Source of the DNA: Acidimicrobiales bacterium | GTDB lineage: Bacteria > Actinomycetota > Acidimicrobiia > Acidimicrobiales > Aldehydirespiratoraceae | Assembly: GCA_033344915.1 (NCBI GenBank) | Contig: JAWPML010000001.1 | Span: forward strand, 984,369-1,048,368 | Length of the DNA stretch: 64,000 nucleotides | Reading direction: 5' to 3' | Shown: positions 60,093-64,000 of the stretch, one piece after another | Layout of the letters: each line of letters begins with the position of its first letter | How positions within the stretch are numbered: the first letter of the stretch is position 1 | The notes under the pieces: generated by a model | Told to the model about the DNA's origin: nothing | The model's input: the letters and a program-made list of their open reading frames with translations, nothing else | Databases searched by the model: none | Position numbers and translations under genes: made by a program

Positions 60093-61624
60093 CCGATCAG
60101 CTCGTAGCGGGTGAGGAGCATGCGTTCGAACGCCTCGGACGGGGCGATGAGATGGTTCGGGCGGTGCGTCTGTTCGAGCGCATCGATGAGTGCCTCGCAA
60201 CGGGTGCCGAGGCTCTTGTATCCGAAGCCGGCGACGAGCCAGATGGTCTGGCGCCCGGCCAGGTTGTCGGCCACGAAGGTGGCGGGGTCCGTGGCTTCGA
60301 TCACGTCGGCGTAGTCACGCCAGTCGACCAGGCGACCGTCGCCGCGGGGGTAGGCGATCGACTCGATGGTCGCTTCGAGGGAGCGGTGCGTCGCCGGACC
60401 CAGTTGGTCCGGGCAGAACACGACCAGGTCACCGATGCGCCCTTCGTTGCCGGCCACGATCGCAGCTGCGACGTCGCCCGCCTGGGTGCGGTCCCGACGA
60501 CCCTCGTCGACCCCGATCGCGAGACCGAACAGCACGACGCCGGCCAACAGCACCGGTCCGACCGGCGAGGGGAGCACGATCAGACCGCGGGCGGCGAGGA
60601 GCAGGATGAACGGCACGGCCACTGCGGCATAGCGGCCTTCGAACGCGCCGGCCGTGAGGAGCGCGACACCGCCGCCGATTCCCAGGGTGACGACGGTCAT
60701 GAGCGCGGCGGCGGTCAGCGGGCCGCGCCGGAACCGCAGCTCCACGACATCGGCGCGGCGGACCCCTATCGCGCCGAGGATCGCGAGGATCGCCAGCACC
60801 ACGCCGAGGAGTTCGCCCTCGAAGCGGTTGTTGCCGCCGATCGCCTGCATCGTCTCGACGGCGATCTCGGCGGGGCGGGCTCGGTCGGCCCACGGCGTGC
60901 CGGTCGACCCGAGCTGATCCAGGAACACCCCGAGCCAGACGACGAACGTCGCGCCGCCGGCACCGATGGCCAGGATGATCCGGGTGGTGGTCGGCCGGTC
61001 CGGCGGCTCGCGGAGCCATCGCAGGCCGAGGAGCAGCAGCGCCGCACCGATCAGCCAGAAGGTCCAGTAGTGGGTGTGGACGAGCGCCGCGGTGGCCAGC
61101 GCCACGGCGACGAGCCGGCCGACACGGGGCTCGTCCAGCGCCCGCTCGACCGTCAGCCACGCGAGCGCCACGAACAGTGTGACCAGGGCATACATGCGGG
61201 CTTCGGTGCCGTACCGGAGAAGGTACGGCGCGCTGAGCCCGACGAGGCCGGCGGCGACACCGATGTCGACGGACCGGCGGCGCCCGATGCGCCACAGGGT
61301 CACCGCGGTGCCGAGGCTCGCCACCGCCGACAGCGAGCGCGCGGCCCAGTCGCTGTCGCCGAGCAGGTCGGTCCACCAGCCGAGCAGCAGGTAGTACAAC
61401 GCCGGGTGGCCGTCCTGGCGCAGGGCGTCGACCATCGCCGAGAAGTCGCGCGAGGCGATCTCCACCGAGAGCGCCTCGTCGAGCCACATCGGCGACGGGG
61501 CGAAGAGGCGCAGCACGATGCCGCCCACGAGGGCGACGACGCCGAGTCCGAGAAGAGGACCCTGCCACCGCCATGGTGGGGTCTCGTCCGTGTGCCCGTC
61601 TGTGGGTGGAGCGGCGGTGGCCAC
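60089..61624 (-). CDS. GT39-like (PMT family) membrane glycosyltransferase
   Basis: 511 residues with about 11 transmembrane helices. The first external loop has PSPMWLDEALSVEIASRDF (Asp-Glu pair, as in ArnT/PMT enzymes) and QDGHPALYYLLLGWW; RYGTEARMYALVTLF is a further hallmark. It ends with a soluble C-terminal domain (about 400-511). Uses a polyprenyl-phosphate sugar donor. The GTG start at 61624 has TAGATT 9 bases upstream, a leaderless start. First gene of the operon with the PIG-V-like and GT4 genes. Confidence 0.88.
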   Translation of the reverse strand: MATAAPPTDGHTDETPPWRWQGPLLGLGVVALVGGIVLRLFAPSPMWLDEALSVEIASRDFSAMVDALRQDGHPALYYLLLGWWTDLLGDSDWAARSLSAVASLGTAVTLWRIGRRRSVDIGVAAGLVGLSAPYLLRYGTEARMYALVTLFVALAWLTVERALDEPRVGRLVAVALATAALVHTHYWTFWLIGAALLLLGLRWLREPPDRPTTTRIILAIGAGGATFVVWLGVFLDQLGSTGTPWADRARPAEIAVETMQAIGGNNRFEGELLGVVLAILAILGAIGVRRADVVELRFRRGPLTAAALMTVVTLGIGGGVALLTAGAFEGRYAAVAVPFILLLAARGLIVLPSPVGPVLLAGVVLFGLAIGVDEGRRDRTQAGDVAAAIVAGNEGRIGDLVVFCPDQLGPATHRSLEATIESIAYPRGDGRLVDWRDYADVIEATDPATFVADNLAGRQTIWLVAGFGYKSLGTRCEALIDALEQTHRPNHLIAPSEAFERMLLTRYELIG

Positions 61625-61708
61625 GAGGGGCGAATCTAGCCGCGTGGTGGGAATGGACCTGCATGGCCGCACCGGCTGGCGGGTGCGGGTCACTACACTG
61701 CGCGCACT

Positions 61709-63070
61709 GTGCCGAAGCGAATCGTCATCATCGGAGGCGGCCCGGCGGGCAACTCCTGCGCCACCACGGCTGCCCGGTTGGGCGCCAACGTCGTCCTCAT
61801 CGAGCGCGACGTGATCGGTGGGGCGGCCCATCTCCACGACTGCATCCCGTCCAAGGCGATGATCGCCACCGGCAACGCCCGACAGTTCCTGCGCCGCGCC
61901 ATGCGCATGGGACTCGCCGAGGTCAGCTCGGACGTGGATCTCGAGAGCCTCGGCGAGCGGCTGCGCACCATCGAGGGCCGTCTCGAGGCGCAGACCCGCA
62001 CCCTGCTCGCGAGCCAGCGGGTCGACCTCATCCACGGCGACGCCACGATCATCGACGCCAACACGGTCCGGTCGGAGTCCTCCCAGGGCTCGATCGACCA
62101 TCAGGCGGACGTGATCGTTCTCGCCACCGGAAGTCGCCCGCGGATTCCGGAGTGGGCGGAGATCGACGGCGACCGGATCATGACCACGCGTGACGCGTAC
62201 CCGCCGAACGAGGTGCCGTCCCACGCGATCGTGATCGGGTCGGGTGTCACCGGGGTGGAGTTCGTGCACCTCTTCGAGTCGATGGGCAGCGAGGTCACCC
62301 TCGTCGTCAGCCGCCAGCAGGTGCTGCCCGGCAAGGACGCCGAGGTCGCGGCCGCGCTGGAGGAGGACTTCCTGCGCCGCGGGGTGAAGCTGTTCAAGGG
62401 CGCCCGGGCCACGGCGGTCAGTCGCGAGGGCGACGAGGTCACCGTCGAGTGCAACGACGGGCGAATCGCCCGCGGTTCCCATGTCCTGCTCGCGATCGGG
62501 TCGATTCCGAACAGTGACGGTCTCGGACTCGAGAACGCGGGTGTGGAGACCGACAGTGGCTACGTGCCGGTCGATGTGAACCTGCGGTCCAACGTGCCCC
62601 ACATCTACGCCGCGGGCGACCTCTCCGGTCGGCTCCCGCTCTCCTCGGTCGCCACCATGCAGGGCCGCAAGATCGCAGAGCACGCAATGGGCGGCCTGCG
62701 GCCCGGGCAGCACCGGCTCATGGACTACGACAAGGCGGCCTCGGCGATCTTCACCGAACCGGAGATCGCCGACGTGGGCCTGGCCGAGGCCGACGCGTTC
62801 TCGGAAGGACGCAAGGTCCGGGTCACCAAGGTGCCGTTCGCCGCCGCGGCGAAGGCACTGATCAACGACGACTCACGCGGGTTCGTGAAGATCGTGTCCG
62901 ATCCGGCGACGGGCGTCGTGCTCGGCGGGTCGATCGTGGGTCGTCACGCCGCCGAGCTGATCTCCGTCCTCGCCATCGCCGTCACCAACGGTCTGACCGT
63001 GAGCGACATCCACGAGAGCCTGCTCGTGCACCCGACCCTCGCCGAAGCCCTCAGCGAAGCCGCCGAGTAG
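61709..63070 (+). CDS. LpdA-like NAD(P)H quinone/disulfide reductase family flavoprotein
   Basis: 453 residues with the fold of pyridine-nucleotide disulfide oxidoreductases: FAD motif IVIIGGGPAGNSCA, second Rossmann IVIGSGVTGVEFV, and YAAGDLSGRLPLSSVA. The usual redox pair CxxxxC is replaced by GGAAHLHDCIPSK, with only the second cysteine kept. This matches the mycobacterial Rv3303c (LpdA) branch, which I recall as a quinone reductase and not a lipoamide dehydrogenase. The C-terminal His is in VHPTLAE. GTG start with TACACT 9 bases upstream. Distinct from the true E3 near the window start. Confidence 0.87.
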   Translation: MPKRIVIIGGGPAGNSCATTAARLGANVVLIERDVIGGAAHLHDCIPSKAMIATGNARQFLRRAMRMGLAEVSSDVDLESLGERLRTIEGRLEAQTRTLLASQRVDLIHGDATIIDANTVRSESSQGSIDHQADVIVLATGSRPRIPEWAEIDGDRIMTTRDAYPPNEVPSHAIVIGSGVTGVEFVHLFESMGSEVTLVVSRQQVLPGKDAEVAAALEEDFLRRGVKLFKGARATAVSREGDEVTVECNDGRIARGSHVLLAIGSIPNSDGLGLENAGVETDSGYVPVDVNLRSNVPHIYAAGDLSGRLPLSSVATMQGRKIAEHAMGGLRPGQHRLMDYDKAASAIFTEPEIADVGLAEADAFSEGRKVRVTKVPFAAAAKALINDDSRGFVKIVSDPATGVVLGGSIVGRHAAELISVLAIAVTNGLTVSDIHESLLVHPTLAEALSEAAE

Positions 63071-63091
63071 CCAGAAAGTACTGGTGAAGCA

Positions 63092-63104
63092 GGGGTCAGA
63101 CCCC
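63092..63104. terminator. Short GGGGTC-A-GACCCC palindrome
   Basis: GGGGTC and GACCCC flank one base, between the convergent flavoprotein and carboxylase genes. It lies in a roughly 23-base direct repeat (GGTGAAGC then GGTCAGAC, twice). A similar GGGGTCAGAGTCCC occurs after the LigD gene at 12593. Confidence 0.4.
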
Positions 63105-63117
63105 AGGTGAAGCGCGG

Positions 63118-64000
63118 TCAGACGGGGGGGACGCCGTGGCGGCGGTGGGAGAAGTGGCGGTCCTTGCTGGCGGCGAGGGCGAGGCGGGTGAGGAGCTCAC
63201 GGCGGAGGTCCTCGGGTTCGACGATGTCGTCGATGACCAGGTCCGAGGCGAGACGGAGCAGGTCGACGTCCTCGTTGAACTCGTCGCGCTGCGCCTGGAT
63301 GAACGCCTCGCGCTCGGCTTCGTCCTCGATGGCGGCGATCTGGTTGGCGTAGACGGCGTTCACGGCGGCCTCGGCGCCCATCACGGCGATCTCGGCCGAG
63401 GGGAGCGCCAGGCAGGCGTCCGGGCCGAACGCGGGTCCGCACATGGCGTAGAGGCCCGCGCCGTAGGCCTTGCGGAGGATGACGCTCACGGTCGGCACGG
63501 TGGCCTCTGCAACCGCGGTGATCATCTTGGCGCCGTGGCGGATGATGCCCTGGCGCTCGACATCGGAGCCGATCATGAAGCCCGGTACGTCGGCGAGATA
63601 GATGAGCGGCACGTTGAACGCGTCACACTGCCAGATGAAGCGGGCGGCCTTGTCCGCCGAGTCGACGAAGAGCACGCCGCCGTTCGCCGCGGGGTTGTTG
63701 GCGACGAGGCCGACGGTGTTGCCGCCCAGCCGACCGAATCCCACCACGAGCTCGGGGGCGAAGAGCGGCTTCACTTCGAAGAACGTGTCCGCGTCCACGA
63801 GACCGCGGATGACGGTGCGGACGTCGTACCCGGTCTTCTCGTCGCGGGGAAGGAGGTCTGCGGTGAACGGGTGGGCCGGCTCCGCCGCGGCGGCCGGTGG
63901 CGGCGGCTCGGTCCACGCGGTCGGCAGGTACGAGAAGTACTCGCGGGCCTGCTCGATCGCATCCTCGTCGTCGGCGCACAGGTTGTCGCCGCACCCCGAG
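63118..64000 (-). CDS. Acyl-CoA carboxylase carboxyltransferase subunit (3' part; start beyond window)
   Basis: The frame runs off the right edge; 293 residues are visible, the C-terminal part of a protein of about 520. It transfers carboxyl from biotin to an acyl-CoA (acetyl-, propionyl- or methylmalonyl-type). Signs: FFEVKPLFAPELVVGFGRLGG, GLVANNPAANGG, FNVPLIYLADVPGFMIG and RKAYGAGLYAMCGPAFGPD with oxyanion-forming glycines. It ends with a histidine-rich tail (HFSHRRHGVPP). The acyl-CoA selecting residue region is partly outside, so the substrate is open. Confidence 0.9.
   Translation of the reverse strand, partial: SGCGDNLCADDEDAIEQAREYFSYLPTAWTEPPPPAAAAEPAHPFTADLLPRDEKTGYDVRTVIRGLVDADTFFEVKPLFAPELVVGFGRLGGNTVGLVANNPAANGGVLFVDSADKAARFIWQCDAFNVPLIYLADVPGFMIGSDVERQGIIRHGAKMITAVAEATVPTVSVILRKAYGAGLYAMCGPAFGPDACLALPSAEIAVMGAEAAVNAVYANQIAAIEDEAEREAFIQAQRDEFNEDVDLLRLASDLVIDDIVEPEDLRRELLTRLALAASKDRHFSHRRHGVPPV

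Noticed and set aside
60089..62713. An 874-residue GT39 protein starting at 62713
   Set aside because: Residues before 61624 are antisense to the flavoprotein gene; a -10 box and GTG at 61624 define the start.

Overview
The window is a stretch of very GC-rich actinobacterial chromosome, about 70% GC by eye. Gene content (mycothiol-family DinB-like protein, Ku plus LigD-type polymerase, DUF6458, a mycobacterial LpdA-like quinone reductase, Flp pilin, SLH-domain surface proteins with a CsaB-like pyruvyltransferase) fits a free-living member of the class Acidimicrobiia (Ilumatobacter-like). That placement is an inference from family content. No rRNA, tRNA, CRISPR array, insertion sequence or phage was seen.

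Layout. 0-9 kb: a diguanylate cyclase, a TlpA-like thioredoxin whose first redox cysteine is encoded by in-frame UGA (candidate selenoprotein), then a lipoate block (lpd, 2-oxoacid dehydrogenase E2, fused lipB-lipA), a frameshifted M24 peptidase and a methyltransferase. 9-13 kb: a membrane protein, a DinB-like protein, and a minimal NHEJ pair (Ku, LigD polymerase domain). 13-19 kb: a peptide/nickel-type ABC importer operon whose binding protein looks circularly permuted. 19-27 kb: leucyl aminopeptidase, Flp pilin, surface-protein genes, sirtuin, rhodanese-E1 fusion, flippase. 27-31 kb: complete dTDP-rhamnose set (rmlA, rmlC, rmlB, rmlD). 31-62 kb: a large surface-polysaccharide locus with glycosyltransferases, a Wzm/Wzt-type exporter, O-antigen ligase-like protein, initiating sugar phosphotransferase, several large GT-C type membrane proteins, and three secreted SLH-domain proteins (SpoIID-like, subtilase, FG-GAP) beside a CsaB-like gene. 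62-64 kb: an LpdA-like flavoprotein and the 3' part of an acyl-CoA carboxylase carboxyltransferase.

How the parts fit. The rml genes supply dTDP-rhamnose; the sugar transferase and glycosyltransferases build repeat units; exporter, flippase and ligase-like genes move and join them. CsaB-type pyruvylation is the known modification that lets SLH domains bind cell-wall polymers, so the SLH proteins and the polymer genes plausibly form one surface-assembly system. The lipoate block makes and uses lipoyl cofactors for the E2/E3 subunits.

The most unusual points are the UGA-containing TlpA gene with a possible SECIS hairpin, the permuted solute-binding protein, two glycosyltransferase genes that share a 628-bp near-identical C-terminal cassette with strongly altered codon use and an in-frame minisatellite linker, the lipB-lipA fusion, two genes best explained by AUC start codons, and a window-wide pattern of -10 boxes 6-10 nt before start codons (leaderless transcription).
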